A stretch of 37,803 nt of DNA from a bacterium (GTDB taxonomy: Bacteria; Planctomycetota; Planctomycetia; Kolteriales; Kolteriaceae), in contig JAIEPU010000200.1 in NCBI GenBank assembly GCA_019748235.1, positions 1-37,803 on the forward strand, read 5' to 3'. Under the pieces are notes generated by a model that saw nothing but the letters and a program-made list of their open reading frames with translations, searched no databases and had not been told where the DNA came from. Shown here one piece after another: positions 17,143-27,900 of this stretch (positions are counted from its first letter, which is position 1; the number at the start of each line of letters is the position of its first letter). Both the position numbers and the translations under genes were made by a program.

Positions 17143-18390
17143 CTATGGGTTTTCGATGCGATAGAGTGAAGTGTCGGTTCGAATCACTATCGATCGATCT
17201 ACCGCTAATGGGGAGGCCATGATCATGCCGTCGAGTTGGTTCTCCGCGAGTTTTTTGAATGTGGCGCCGGGAGCCAACACGCTGGTCAGGCCTTCCTCAG
17301 AGCAGAAATAGAGCTTCCCGTCAGCAAAGATCGGTGACGCGGAAAAGTTTCCTCCCAACCGCTGTGTCCAAATCGGCTTACCCGACAATGAATCGAGACA
17401 AGTCAAAACACCCCGATCGCTCACCATGTAGATTCGTTTTTCGATCAGGATAGGGGAGGGATTGGCCGGCACCTGCTTCTCGAATTTCCAAATCACCTGC
17501 GACTCTGTGACATCGCCGGACCCACCCAGCCGAACGGCCCAGATCTGTGGCTTCATGAAGCCGGTGCAGATGAAAACGACCCCATTCTCCTCGATCGGCC
17601 GTGGCACGTTCGAGAAACCGTCGTACTTGACGCGCCATTTTTCCTTGCCGGTCGCGACGTCATAACCGAATGCCTGCTGTGCCCCGGTGCTCACGAGGAC
17701 ATCCCCATCGGGAGAATGAACGACGAGCGGCGTCGAGTAGGCTTTGCAAAAATCTGAATTCTCATGGATCGGCCTCGGTCGTTCCGACTTCCAAACAATT
17801 TTGCCGGAATGCTTGTCGAGCGCGACGACATATTGAACGTCTATTCCGTCACAGTTGAGGATGAGCAGATCCTTCCAAAGTATCGGAGAGCTTCCAGGCC
17901 CCTCCTTATGATCAAGGACTAACTCGTCGTTTCGCCATCGAATAGACCCTGTCCTTTGATCCAGACAGGCCGTTCCCATCGTTCCGTAGTTCACATAGAC
18001 CGAATGCTCGTCGAGAACGGGACTCGGAGAGGCGTGTGAATTCTTCGCATTGATGAGAATGGGCTTTTCGGGTGCGAACACCTCGACGTCATGAACTACT
18101 TTTCCAGTCGCGAATTCAACCGCCATCGCGCGGAGAGAATGACCCTCGTTCGTCGCCGTCGTCAACCATAGAAGCCCGTTCCCAAGCACGGGGGTCGACC
18201 AACCCTTCCCCGGAATGGCTATCCTCCACTTAACCCCTTTGGACTCGCTCCATTCGGTGGGGGTACCGACGGCATCGATCCCCCATCCCTGTCCGGTCGG
18301 CCCTCGAAAATCCGGCCAAGAATGACCTGAATCACCCGCCAGAAATGAGCAAAGCGTCGTCGAAATCAAAAGGTGGCAGAGGGACAACAC
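17143..18390 (-). CDS. Secreted PQQ-like beta-propeller protein
   Basis: A protein of about 415 residues made of PQQ/BamB-like blades. Repeated elements include WRIAIPGKGWSTPVLGNGLL, GTACLDQRTGSIRWRND, VVALDKHSGKIVWKSERPRP, GYDVATGKEKWRVKYDG and LTCLDSLSGKPIWTQRLGG. The start WPDFRGPTGQG is the typical opening of planctomycete PQQ-like proteins. No catalytic dehydrogenase motif is evident, so a binding or scaffold role is as likely as quinoprotein activity. The start is uncertain: GTG 18390 gives a hydrophobic leader (LSLCHLLISTTLCSFLAG) with GGGAG 11 bases upstream; the frame continues to a TTG at 18519, but the extra residues look non-coding. It is divergent from the gene at 18674. Confidence 0.8.
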   Translation of the reverse strand: MLSLCHLLISTTLCSFLAGDSGHSWPDFRGPTGQGWGIDAVGTPTEWSESKGVKWRIAIPGKGWSTPVLGNGLLWLTTATNEGHSLRAMAVEFATGKVVHDVEVFAPEKPILINAKNSHASPSPVLDEHSVYVNYGTMGTACLDQRTGSIRWRNDELVLDHKEGPGSSPILWKDLLILNCDGIDVQYVVALDKHSGKIVWKSERPRPIHENSDFCKAYSTPLVVHSPDGDVLVSTGAQQAFGYDVATGKEKWRVKYDGFSNVPRPIEENGVVFICTGFMKPQIWAVRLGGSGDVTESQVIWKFEKQVPANPSPILIEKRIYMVSDRGVLTCLDSLSGKPIWTQRLGGNFSASPIFADGKLYFCSEEGLTSVLAPGATFKKLAENQLDGMIMASPLAVDRSIVIRTDTSLYRIENP

Positions 18391-18673
18391 AGTTCGACAC
18401 GCTCCCAGAGACGAAGATAACAGAAATTCTTCGGCGCATGGATTTGATTCCGCGTGCGCGACGAAGTGACAAGGGCGTGGGTCTTTGGAGAGGATAAAGA
18501 CTCCACTCTCCAGTCGCAACCGTCACTCACGATAAGATGGGAAATCTGGTTCAATTCGAGATTGAAGAAACATGCCGCGACACCCTTGACCCATTCCCGA
18601 TGGCCGTTTATCGCCCCCGCTCCAAGAGGAACGACGCTTCGTTCCTTTCGAGCACGCGACCAAGGATGGCATC

Positions 18674-19642
18674 ATGCAGGCTTTTCGTATTACCCATTTT
18701 GCCATTGCTGGGATCATCGGAAGTAGCGCGATCTCTCTGTTCCCGTCGCGTGCGGAAGAGCCGAAATCCCCTGCCCGCCCTCCTCTATGCCGATCAGGCG
18801 ATCATGACGATGACATCCTTCGAACCGCTGATTGGAACGAGGCGCAGGACCTCGACACGTTCGACACGGTTTGCCAGGACCTCACGCTCCCGGAAGAAAT
18901 GTGCGACGACGCAGACGCGATCGTCATTGACTTAGACCAGTTGAAGGATGAGCCGAAAGAGATTTCCCTCGGGCAGGGAATGAGGCTTCGAATCACCCGC
19001 AAGGATTCCCGGCAACTCTCTCTCTCGTTTCAGAGCAGAAAACCTTCGACGACTCAGTACGATCCTTCGTGTGAAGATGTGGAACTGACGGAGCTTCCTC
19101 TCCTTCCAATGCCGGAAATGTTAGACAACAGGCGAGACGACAAAGTCGCCCATTTCCAAGTCCAATATGCGCAACTGATGTCCGCAGGAAAAGAGGCCGA
19201 AGCCGAACGTCTCGCCAGCCAATTCCTCGCGGATGATCAACCGGCCGCCACGACTTCCGACGTTCCTCGCCCGTTGCCGCTGGACTTGAGTGACACTGAG
19301 GAACCGTTCATCAAACACAAGGTCGGTTACAAGGGATTGCCTGATGCGACGCGTCTCGTCTTTCCCAAAGATTCCTCAGCCCCATGGAGCGACGTCGCGA
19401 AACGAAAGATCAGTTGCACGCTCACCGGAGCAAAGGTCGACGATGTCGCGCAATTCCTTCGTATCGCAACCGGGATGACGATTGAGGTCGCTCTTCCACA
19501 GGAGACGATCCAGTCGGTCCGATTCCGAGTCATTCTCTCGGATGAGCCGATGAAAGATGCGCTACTCGCCATCGCTCAGGCGGGAGGTATTCAGATCACT
19601 CCCATCGGCGATCGCATCGTATTCGAGGCCATTTCTCCCTGA
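18674..19642 (+). CDS. Secreted protein with C-terminal secretin/STN-like domain
   Basis: A 322-residue protein with a signal peptide (MQAFRITHFAIAGIIGSSAI, cut near the Ala of SRAEE). The middle is acidic and probably unstructured (RSGDHDDD, DADAIVIDLDQL). The last 80 residues (about 240-320) have the alternating pattern of STN or secretin N-terminal domains: a strand, helix DDVAQFLRIATGMTIEV, strand SVRFRVILSDEPMKDALLAIAQAGGIQI and a final strand GDRIVFEA. Such domains usually sit at the periplasmic end of TonB receptors or secretins, yet no such pore is fused or adjacent. ATG 18674 has AAGGA 7 bases upstream. The function is unknown. Confidence 0.72.
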   Translation: MQAFRITHFAIAGIIGSSAISLFPSRAEEPKSPARPPLCRSGDHDDDILRTADWNEAQDLDTFDTVCQDLTLPEEMCDDADAIVIDLDQLKDEPKEISLGQGMRLRITRKDSRQLSLSFQSRKPSTTQYDPSCEDVELTELPLLPMPEMLDNRRDDKVAHFQVQYAQLMSAGKEAEAERLASQFLADDQPAATTSDVPRPLPLDLSDTEEPFIKHKVGYKGLPDATRLVFPKDSSAPWSDVAKRKISCTLTGAKVDDVAQFLRIATGMTIEVALPQETIQSVRFRVILSDEPMKDALLAIAQAGGIQITPIGDRIVFEAISP

Positions 19643-19724
19643 CGAGTCATTCCCATCACGTTCGCGCGGTCTTAAACACATTTGCCCTCTGATATCACGG
19701 TATTCGAACGAGCCAAACAAACGA

Positions 19725-19753
19725 CGCCATGCACCCTTCGGAGATGCATGGCG
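19725..19753. terminator. Bidirectional hairpin terminator between convergent genes
   Basis: CGCCATGCA pairs perfectly with TGCATGGCG across an 11-base loop. On the - strand it is followed by TCGTTTGTTT, on the + strand by a weaker T-containing stretch. It lies in the 144-base gap between the STN-like gene and the peptidase gene, whose stops face each other, so it can end transcription from both. Confidence 0.75.
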
Positions 19754-19786
19754 TTCGACGTTCGTTTCTCTAAACGACCTATGGAG

Positions 19787-22627
19787 CTAAGCGGCCGCCA
19801 ACGTCGTGGGAGTTTCATTGATCGTCGTGGGGCTGTCCGTCGATGGATCAATCGGGACGGTGGTGTCGACAACGGTCGTCGAGTCCGTCGGATCCGTCGT
19901 CGTTTCATTCGAATCGCTACCCCCGGTCGTAGGTGTTTCCGGCAACGTTGTCGGAGTTCCAGGATCGGTGGTCGTGACGTCGGTTCCCTCTTCGTCACCC
20001 AAGTCTTTAATTTCAACGACACTGCTAATGCTACTGTTACTACTCCCCGACTTTTTCGTTGGATCGACGTAGCTGAATGTCGGCGGAGTCACCTGACCAA
20101 CTGGTGTCGGATCAAGCCCAAAACGTACAACACTTCCGAATTGATTGATGGCGACAGTGAATGTTGGAAGAGCGGCAACCGTCGGGCGGATCACGGCGTT
20201 GTCGACGATCACCGGGGTGAAATCAACCGCAATGTTGCCCTGGGTGGCATTGGCTAGACGCTGGATGGAAGTCGTCGAACCGACCGTGTAGTAGTGACCC
20301 ACCAAATAGCTGTTGACCGTGATTCCAGCGGCGGCGAGTGAATTGACAATCGTATTGCTCGCCGAAAGCAATCCCGCCCCGTCGGTGATCATCACCGCCT
20401 CGGAATATGCCGTGGCATCGTGATCGGAAAGCACGAGGTTGAGGGGAGAATCGTAATAGCTTCGTGTCGCGTTTACCACGCTCGTCTGATACTGACCGGC
20501 CGAACCGACCTTGATGGTGTCGAGATTGGGTAACGATCCCACGGTGTATACCGCGGAAGTTTGCATACCTCCCGTGGGAGACATGTCGACGAATTTCGCA
20601 TCCTTGCCGAAGATGATAATCGACACGTTCGGCAGGAAGAACCGCTGATCGTTGAGCTCATTAACGATCGCAATTGCCTCATCGAGCGGTGTACCCTTCA
20701 CGCCGTCGTGATCAAGGTCATCTGCATCGGTGAGTTTGCCGTCACCATCGATATCAAGCGAACTCGTGCCGACCATCGATTGTGACACGTCGATCATCAA
20801 GTAGGTATGTGCCTTTAGAAGTACGCCAATCGCGGCATCGGCTTGGACCAGCCCGTAGCCGCTGATGAAGTCGAACCCAGGCGTGTACAGATCAATGGCC
20901 GACTGCTCGAGCGCGACTCGAATGGCTCGCGGAGATGAATTCGGCGCGGCCTGCAACATGAGGGCGGCAACAGCAGCCACGTGTGGTGCCGCCGCCGAAG
21001 TCCCGAAGAAGGGAGCGAAACCAGGAACAGTCGTATCTGTTCCGTCGATGCCCGTCACGTTCGGCTTTCGCTGCACGTTGGCTGGAATTCGGTTGCCGTC
21101 GTTGTCAAACAGCAAGGGTGTTCCACCCACCGAAGTGAATGATTCGGGGAGGAGCGGCGTGGCGGCATCCGCTGCGGCCACCGCAATCGCCCCCGGAGCC
21201 AATGCGTGTCCCCAAATGGTCGAGTGATTTACCGAATTCTCTCCGAAGTCAAAGACGCGAAGCACGTCTCGCGTCCAAATCGACTTGATGAAATTGTTCG
21301 TCGAGCCGTGATTGAAGATCCCGATATAGAACTGAAGTGGATCCTGATCATCGTTGACGATATTCAACTGTTCGTAGGCTTCACCAGAGAACGAGTTGAC
21401 ATCATCACTGAAAGCGATCAGGGTGACCTTGCCACTATCATCGATTGTGACCGCAAACATTCCATAGTCGTCCGTGGGCCCGACCTTTCCGCCCGTGGCT
21501 GAGGCGAAGCTGTTATCCCAGTTAAAGATGATCGGAGTCGCGGACTCGGGAGCGATGATACACGGAAGAAGCGTATCCACGGTTGCACCGGGGTTGAAAT
21601 CGTTCAGTTGGCCATTAATTCCGGGAAACAATTCCGAGAGGACCGAGTTCTGCAAGTAAACGCCGCTCGGATTGAATGTCTGCTGCCAAGACTGTGAATC
21701 TTCATTTCCCGCAGCGCTCACGTAGGTGACCCCTTGAGCAGTCACTTGATCGACCGCCTGGGCCACAACGTCCTCTTGGAAGAATGCCTCATTGAAGAAA
21801 ATGACGTCATCAACGATGACGTTACACCCTGCCGCCGCGAGGTCGGTGATCGCTTGGGCGAATTCTTCCTTCGAGGTACCAGCCGTGTAGAAGACAAGAT
21901 TGGCGCTCGGCGCGAGTTGATGGACCAGTTGAGCCATCGCGCGCCCTTCATCGGTACCAATCGCGTCCGACATGATTCGAACGTTTGCCGGCAATGCTCC
22001 ATCAATGATGTCTTGTGGATAAAGACCGTCTGAATTGAAGCTATCGGAAATGATGCCGACTGTAATTCCGGCGCCGGTGACATTGTAGGTCTGGCGGGCT
22101 AAATTCGCCTGCATGATGGTGTCCGCCGGATCGACGATCGGCCCGACATTTAGGTGAGGCTTCAGATCCCAGCTCACATAGCTGATCGAGGTCAGGGACT
22201 TGACGGCTTGCAATTCATCGAGCGAGACCCAGCCAGAAACTTTTCCATGAGTGGCCGAAAGGTCAGTGGCCCCCGCCTTGGTCAAGTCGCTCATCATGGA
22301 GGTGACCGAACTGTTTCCTGAAACCGAGATGGAAATGCGGTTCCCTTGATAGAAGTACTGATCCGAGTAGCTCAGACTCGAAATATTGAACTGACTCCCT
22401 GTGCGGTTTTCGTAAGAGGTGTAGAGCTGCGCGAGCGAGGAGGAAAAGTTCACCCCGTTGCCGCGAGACAGATCGACGACATTACTGAAATTGTCTTTGC
22501 TCAGCGCGCTACTGGCGTCCATCGCCAAGCGTTCCTCGAGTCCTTCGAGGTGAAGATTCGGCGATTGTGGACGGCGACCCTTTTGAGGCTGTGATCCCGT
22601 TTTCTTCTTATTCCAAAACCAAGCCAT
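19787..22627 (-). CDS. S8/S53-like serine peptidase with von Willebrand A domain and Thr/Pro tail
   Basis: A 946-residue protein. It has no classical signal peptide; instead a basic N-terminus and LEGLEERLAMD (27-37), resembling the planctomycete LEPR-XLL motif. The peptidase domain shows GIISDSF (Asp195), DEGRAMAQLV (Glu227), VIVDDVIFF (Asp273/274) and GTSAAAPHVAA (Ser544). The subtilisin HGTHVAG is absent; Glu227 takes its place, as in sedolisin-like enzymes with a Glu-Asp-Ser triad. A von Willebrand A domain begins near 607 with a MIDAS motif DVSQSM (613-618), followed at once by a calcium-loop-like DIDGDGKLTDADD. The final 60 residues are Thr/Pro/Asp-rich and mucin-like. ATG 22627 has GAGGAG 9 bases upstream. 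It is probably surface-exposed; the target is unknown. Confidence 0.87.
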   Translation of the reverse strand: MAWFWNKKKTGSQPQKGRRPQSPNLHLEGLEERLAMDASSALSKDNFSNVVDLSRGNGVNFSSSLAQLYTSYENRTGSQFNISSLSYSDQYFYQGNRISISVSGNSSVTSMMSDLTKAGATDLSATHGKVSGWVSLDELQAVKSLTSISYVSWDLKPHLNVGPIVDPADTIMQANLARQTYNVTGAGITVGIISDSFNSDGLYPQDIIDGALPANVRIMSDAIGTDEGRAMAQLVHQLAPSANLVFYTAGTSKEEFAQAITDLAAAGCNVIVDDVIFFNEAFFQEDVVAQAVDQVTAQGVTYVSAAGNEDSQSWQQTFNPSGVYLQNSVLSELFPGINGQLNDFNPGATVDTLLPCIIAPESATPIIFNWDNSFASATGGKVGPTDDYGMFAVTIDDSGKVTLIAFSDDVNSFSGEAYEQLNIVNDDQDPLQFYIGIFNHGSTNNFIKSIWTRDVLRVFDFGENSVNHSTIWGHALAPGAIAVAAADAATPLLPESFTSVGGTPLLFDNDGNRIPANVQRKPNVTGIDGTDTTVPGFAPFFGTSAAAPHVAAVAALMLQAAPNSSPRAIRVALEQSAIDLYTPGFDFISGYGLVQADAAIGVLLKAHTYLMIDVSQSMVGTSSLDIDGDGKLTDADDLDHDGVKGTPLDEAIAIVNELNDQRFFLPNVSIIIFGKDAKFVDMSPTGGMQTSAVYTVGSLPNLDTIKVGSAGQYQTSVVNATRSYYDSPLNLVLSDHDATAYSEAVMITDGAGLLSASNTIVNSLAAAGITVNSYLVGHYYTVGSTTSIQRLANATQGNIAVDFTPVIVDNAVIRPTVAALPTFTVAINQFGSVVRFGLDPTPVGQVTPPTFSYVDPTKKSGSSNSSISSVVEIKDLGDEEGTDVTTTDPGTPTTLPETPTTGGSDSNETTTDPTDSTTVVDTTVPIDPSTDSPTTINETPTTLAAA

Positions 22628-22951
22628 GCGCCGCGCTCCTCTGATCGACAGATGTCGCCGAGATACTTTCCCTTGCCCCTCTGGAATGGGCGCAAAGGGG
22701 ACGGGGGACACGCCCAACCGTTACAGTCGGTATCGGCAGCAGAATCGATAGACTTGACGCAAACGGGAAACTTGCCACGACTTCACCATTTCCCTCGTCC
22801 CCCAAACTTCTCTCCCTCCGCTCTTCACAATGTGAAGGAGTGTGGGACGCCGACTCCCCGTCCGGTATAATCGTGAAGAACGCGGGAAGACCCACCGCGA
22901 TGGGAAGCACGATTCCGAGCGTTTAACCAAGGATCGAAGGAGCCCTGCCGC
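22628..22951. other. Divergent promoter region between peptidase and purF
   Basis: The 324 bases separate the peptidase start on the - strand from purF on the + strand. The only recognisable element is a consensus TATAAT at 22866-22871. No small gene or structured RNA is convincing. Confidence 0.5.
22866..22871 (+). promoter_or_regulatory. Consensus -10 box for purF
   Basis: An exact TATAAT lies 80 bases before the purF ATG. The -35 position about 17 bases upstream (GTGGGAC region) matches TTGACA poorly, so activity may depend on an activator or the box may be partly fortuitous. Confidence 0.45.
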
Positions 22952-24547
22952 ATGGCGGAACTTCATCACGAGTGCGGCATTGCCGGGGTTTACTATCTTC
23001 CCAATAAGGGAAAAACTTCGCTCGTTACCAATCCGGACGAAGTTTCCCGCCTTCTCCCGCGGATGCTTCTGGATCTTCAGAATCGTGGCCAACTCGCTGC
23101 CGGCATCAGCACTTACGACCCGAATCGGGATCAATTGCTCGATACGTACAAGGAGGTCGGCTCCGTCATTGAGGCTTTTCGCCTCAACCATCAAGGCAAA
23201 TTTGAATCGATCATGCGGCGCTATGCGGGACGAGCCGGAATCGGGCACGTTCGCTACGCGACCTGCGGTAAAGACGATCGTAGCTATGCCCAACCGATGG
23301 AACGCCATCATGCCTGCAAGTGGAAATGGTTCAGTTTTGCGTTCAATGGCCAGCTCGCCAACTATGCGGAACTCGCTGACGAACTTCTGAAAAAGGAAGA
23401 GTATCACCTCGTTCGGGATACCGACACCGAGGTGATGATGCACTATTTGAGCTACGAACTCAGGGCGAAGAAGCCGGACTTGATCGAGATGTTCCAGCAT
23501 TTGGCGAGCCGCTTCGACGGCGCTTACAACATCCTTTACATGAATGCCAGCGGCGAAATGGCCGCGATTCGCGACCCGCTGGGAATCCGACCTCTTTGCG
23601 TGGCGCAGGACGGGCCGCTCGTTGCTTTCGCGAGCGAAAGTGTAGCGCTCGCCAATCTGGGCTTTGAATCGATCCGCTCGATGGATCCCGGCGAAATTAT
23701 CACCATCGAGGATGGAGAGATTCGATCTGACCGAATCGCTCCCGTGACCAAAACGGCCCACTGCTTCTTCGAATGGATCTATTTCGCGAATGTCGCCAGC
23801 GAGCTTGATGGCGAAAGCGTCTATCAAGTCCGGTCACGACTCGGGCAGGAGCTAGCCGATCGCGAGCATATCCCTCTCGATGAGGACACGATCGTCGTCC
23901 CCGTGCCGGACACCGCCAAAGCAGCAGCGGACGCGATGGCCTTCAAGCTCGGAATTCCCTCGGTCGAAGGGCTCATGCGCAATCGATATGTCGGGCGTAC
24001 CTTTATTCAGGGTGATGACCGAGCCGAACGCGCAAAGTTGAAGTACACCCCCATTCCTCAGGTTTTACGCGGCAAACGCGTGATCCTGGTTGAGGACACG
24101 ATCGTCCGAAGCACGACGATGTCGGCCCTCATCCACCACATGAAGGAGCGAGGGGGAGCGAAGGAGATTCACGTCCGCGTCGCCTGCCCGCCGATCGTCG
24201 CCCCCTGTTTTTACGGCATCGACATGTCGCGCGTCAGCGAACTCTTCGCGCCAAAGTTCCTCGGCAAGGATCTGAAGCTTACCGATGAGCGCGAAGCGGA
24301 CATGGCACGTGCGATCGGGGCGGACAGCCTTCACTATCTGCCGATCGACGCCTTGTCGCGCGCGGTCAATAAACCGACCTCAGAGCTTTGCCAGGCCTGC
24401 GTGACGACGGAGTACCCGACGCAAAAGGGAACGCAACTCTACCAGATCGCATTGTCGAACAAGGACGCCACCGGGAGTGCGCGAACGTACGAATCCCCCA
24501 TCAAACGTCCGGGAGCCGCTACCACCGAGCCAGTTGCGACGCACTAA
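22952..24547 (+). CDS. purF: Amidophosphoribosyltransferase PurF
   Basis: A 531-residue enzyme for the first committed step of purine synthesis (PRPP plus glutamine to 5-phosphoribosylamine). The N-terminal nucleophile is Cys8 in [10 protein letters not shown], so a short propeptide is probably removed. The glutaminase half has [11 protein letters not shown]; the PRPP site is [14 protein letters not shown]. Cysteines in [19 protein letters not shown] and [10 protein letters not shown] match the ligands of the [4Fe-4S] cluster in Bacillus-type PurF. ATG 22952 has AAGGAG 9 bases upstream. It is a single-gene unit with its own terminator; other purine genes are not present. Confidence 0.97.
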   Translation: MAELHHECGIAGVYYLPNKGKTSLVTNPDEVSRLLPRMLLDLQNRGQLAAGISTYDPNRDQLLDTYKEVGSVIEAFRLNHQGKFESIMRRYAGRAGIGHVRYATCGKDDRSYAQPMERHHACKWKWFSFAFNGQLANYAELADELLKKEEYHLVRDTDTEVMMHYLSYELRAKKPDLIEMFQHLASRFDGAYNILYMNASGEMAAIRDPLGIRPLCVAQDGPLVAFASESVALANLGFESIRSMDPGEIITIEDGEIRSDRIAPVTKTAHCFFEWIYFANVASELDGESVYQVRSRLGQELADREHIPLDEDTIVVPVPDTAKAAADAMAFKLGIPSVEGLMRNRYVGRTFIQGDDRAERAKLKYTPIPQVLRGKRVILVEDTIVRSTTMSALIHHMKERGGAKEIHVRVACPPIVAPCFYGIDMSRVSELFAPKFLGKDLKLTDEREADMARAIGADSLHYLPIDALSRAVNKPTSELCQACVTTEYPTQKGTQLYQIALSNKDATGSARTYESPIKRPGAATTEPVATH

Positions 24548-24581
24548 AGAAAGCCGCCTGCGATTGATCGAATTCCGAGGT

Positions 24582-24616
24582 GCCGAGTCTTCCATATGAG
24601 GACTCGGCTCCTTTCG
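24582..24616 (+). terminator. Rho-independent-type terminator after purF
   Basis: GCCGAGTC (24582-24589) pairs with GACTCGGC (24601-24608) across an 11-base loop, followed by TCCTTTCG. It is 34 bases after the purF stop. The eight-pair GC-rich stem is convincing, although the T-tract is short. Confidence 0.8.
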
Positions 24617-24969
24617 TTTCCAAGGGAATCCCCCACTGTCTTGTGACACAATCACTTCAGTTGAAAAGGTATGCCTTTCACCATCGAGGATCCGGCGATG
24701 CGTTCAGTTTGCAGGATGTAACGAGTCTACTATTTAGCTCGTGAAGTCCCTCCCTTGTTGATCAAATCATCCGGCAGTGACCTCTCTGCCAGAGCAACTT
24801 CAGGCCGATCAGAGAAGGAGCAACTGAGCATCGACCTCGCTTGTGACGCTCCTACTTCTGCCTTGTTCCGTCTCGCGCAACACTTGATCGACCCCTCTCG
24901 TACGTCCGAAATATTCGATCGCGCGTCACACTTTTGAGACGCGCCGATGATTTGGCGAGGATATAACGA
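24617..24969. other. Upstream region of the autotransporter gene
   Basis: The 353 bases hold no gene I can support. Two weak hairpins are visible: TGAAAAGG/CCTTTCA at about 24662-24680 and ACGAG/CTCGT at about 24730-24752. No clear promoter pair is seen. GAGGAT just upstream of 24970 is the ribosome binding site of the autotransporter. Confidence 0.4.
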
Positions 24970-27900
24970 ATGCCCGCGCGAACCCTCAACTTTCACCGTC
25001 CTTATCGCTGGTTTTCCGCATGGCAAAAGAAGCTCGCCATTGCTTCAGGATTGTTGGTAGGATTCGCGAACCACGTCTATGCCACCGATTACAACGTCTC
25101 TTCCAGCGCGGATTTTTACAACGCCCTCATCAGCATCCGTTCGACGCCAAACCAGGACGATCGGATTATCTTTCAAGCTGACATCACTATGAGTCAAAAG
25201 GTCGTGGCGATTGTGAAAGGTCCGGGCAATCAGTTGAGTATTGAGGGAAACGGGCACCGTCTTGACGGCAATTCCACCTATCGTCCCTTCTTCGTCCATT
25301 CGGGCACCGTTCAAATCGAAGACCTCACGATTGAACATACGCTCGCCAAAGGAGGGAACGGAAGCGGAGGCGGGCTCGGAGCGGGAGGAGCCATCTTTGT
25401 CGGTTCCGACGCCACGGTGCGCGTTCAGAATGTCTTCTTTTCGGATAACGCCGCGATCGGCGGAACCGGACAAACTGGATTCGCCAAAGGAGGTGGAGGG
25501 CTCGGTGGGAATGCCGGTAACGGCAACTCGATCGGAGCGGGAGGCGCCGGGGGCCTGTTTGGCAACGGCGGATCTTTGGGCGGAGCAGCTAGCGGTAATG
25601 CCGGAGGTGGCGGTGAACTCGGTAACGGAGCATCGATTTCTGGGTCAAGCGGTGGCGGTGGAGGGGGAAGAATCGTCAACGGCTCCGGCTCGACCGGTGG
25701 CGGCGCTGAAGGCGCAAATGGTGGATCTCCCGGTAACTCAGGTAACGACTCGGGAGGAGGAGGCGGTGGTGACGCCGGACATCTCGGCGGTAACGGAGGC
25801 CTGATGGGAGGAGCCGGCGGGAGTAATTCATCTTCGACGGCCCCCAACGGGGGCGACTATGGCGGAGGGGGTGGCAACGCAATCGGCTCAAGCGGAAACG
25901 GTGGATTCGGAGGAGGTGGTGGCGGACGAACATTGGGGAACTCGACTCCATCGGACGGTGGTAACGGCGGATTTGGCGGCGGCGGAGGCGCCGGTATCAG
26001 CAACGGCGGTATCGGGGGCTTTGGCGGCGGAGCCGGCTCGACCACGGGAGGTGGTGGAGGAGCGGGATTCGGGGGGGCGATCTTTGTTCGCGAAGGAGGA
26101 CAACTCATCATCGGGGACAGTGTCCTCTTCGATGACACTTTTACCTCTGGTGGAGGAAATGCCCCGGGCGGGACTGGCGGTTCTCGCGACGGTGACAACT
26201 TCTTCTTGATGGGGGCAACCAGCATCACGTTCGACATCTCGGCGACGTTCAACATCAGCGATCCCCTCGGCAATGACGACGGCACCAGTCTCAACGTAAC
26301 GGTGATTAAGTCGGGCCCTGGCACTTTCGTCTACTCCGGCACCGCGCCGCGCGTGGACAACACCTATGTGAATGGCGGCACACTCTACTTGGCTCCGACC
26401 GCGGAACTTGGTGGAACAGTGACGGTGAACGCTAACGCTGTTTTCGGCAGTAATGGACAAGTCGATGGTGGCGTGATTGTCAACGATCTAGGTGCGGCCT
26501 ATCTCGCAGGGACCGTGGGAAACGGACTGACCGTGCATGACGGAGGTATTGCGGAAGTTCATGGCACGATCAGCGGAGACTCAACGATTGATGCCGGTGC
26601 ATATCTGACAGGCGATGGTCAATTTCAACATCTCACGGTGAATGGCATCATCGATCCTTCTGTGTCCACGCTCGGACTGGCGAGTGAATTGCCAATCCCC
26701 GGACAACAATCTCCTCCTCCCCAATCGCCGATCGCCACGATGACCGTCACCGGAAATTACACGCAAAACACAGGCTCTGGTTATGTCGTTACCGTTGATG
26801 CCGCGGGACACTCCGACAAGATTGTGGTCGATGGAACGGCAACGATCAACGGCGGGCGTGTCGGTGTCGTCCCCTTGAGCGGAACGTACATTCGAGGAAC
26901 GAAGTGGACGATTCTCACGGCCTCGGGGGGCGTCACCGGTCAATTTGACTCGGTCGTTTCTTCGAACAACGCCCTCTCATTTAGCCTGATCTATTTCGCC
27001 AATGAAATTGATCTGCAATTTGGTTCGGGACTCACGTTCGCAGAGATCGCGCAGACGGCGAATGAACACGCGGTCGGTGGGGCCCTCGACCAAATCATCG
27101 TGAAGAATGAGGCCGACTCAGATCTTTCCAGCGTGATGAATTCACTCAACGGCCTAACGGACAGTCAAATCGCTAATGACTTGAATCAACTTTCGGGTGA
27201 AGGTTATGCCAGCACCAACACGGTCCAACTTCAAAATACGATGTTCCAGCTTCGACTCCTCTCGAATCATTTGGTCGGATTGATCAATGACACATCGGGT
27301 AGTTCGGTTTCGAGCATCGGACCGTCGATGGTATCGAACTCTCCGGTCCTGAATCGTCCGGCGTCCTCGGGAATACAACTCGTATCCCACAGCGAAGCGG
27401 AGCCGACTGTCAGTTCACAGCAGTTGATCGTGTTGAATTGCAATTGCGAGCGGCCCACGTGGAACGGTTGGACGACGGGATTCGGCCAAGGGGCGAGCAT
27501 CGCCTCGAACGGCAATTCAGGAGGTGCCGACTATTCAATGGGAGGCTTGTTGTTCGGAATGGATCGGTGGATTACCGATGATTCCGTCGTCGGCCTTTTC
27601 GGTGGATACACCGGGTCCAATCTCACCGGATCCGCCAACTCAAGCACCAGGATTAACGGCTATCAAGTCGGCGCCCAGGGGATTCATCGTCTCGGCTCCG
27701 CCTACGGGCTTGGAATCCTGGGTTATGCCCACGACGACTATTCAGCATCACGCCTCATCAATTTCAGCAATGTTCAACGTCTCGCAAAGGGAAATTACGA
27801 CGGCAACGAGTTCATCAGCTATGCGGAGACCGGCGTGTCGCTGCCGCGCGGTTCGGTTCTCTTGCAACCGTTCGGCGGTTTGCAATATGTCTATCTCAAT

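Noticed and set aside
22721..23827. 368-codon frame on the - strand opposite purF
   Set aside because: purF on the other strand has all catalytic and cluster residues; the antisense frame has no recognisable domain.
25320..26180. Dense short GGN-type DNA repeats considered as a CRISPR or satellite array
   Set aside because: There are no equal-length repeats with unique spacers, and the frame stays open throughout; it is protein-coding glycine-rich sequence.
25425..26460. Pro-rich and mixed frames on the - strand opposite the autotransporter
   Set aside because: Poly-Pro reading is the antisense of GGN glycine codons in the passenger, not a gene.
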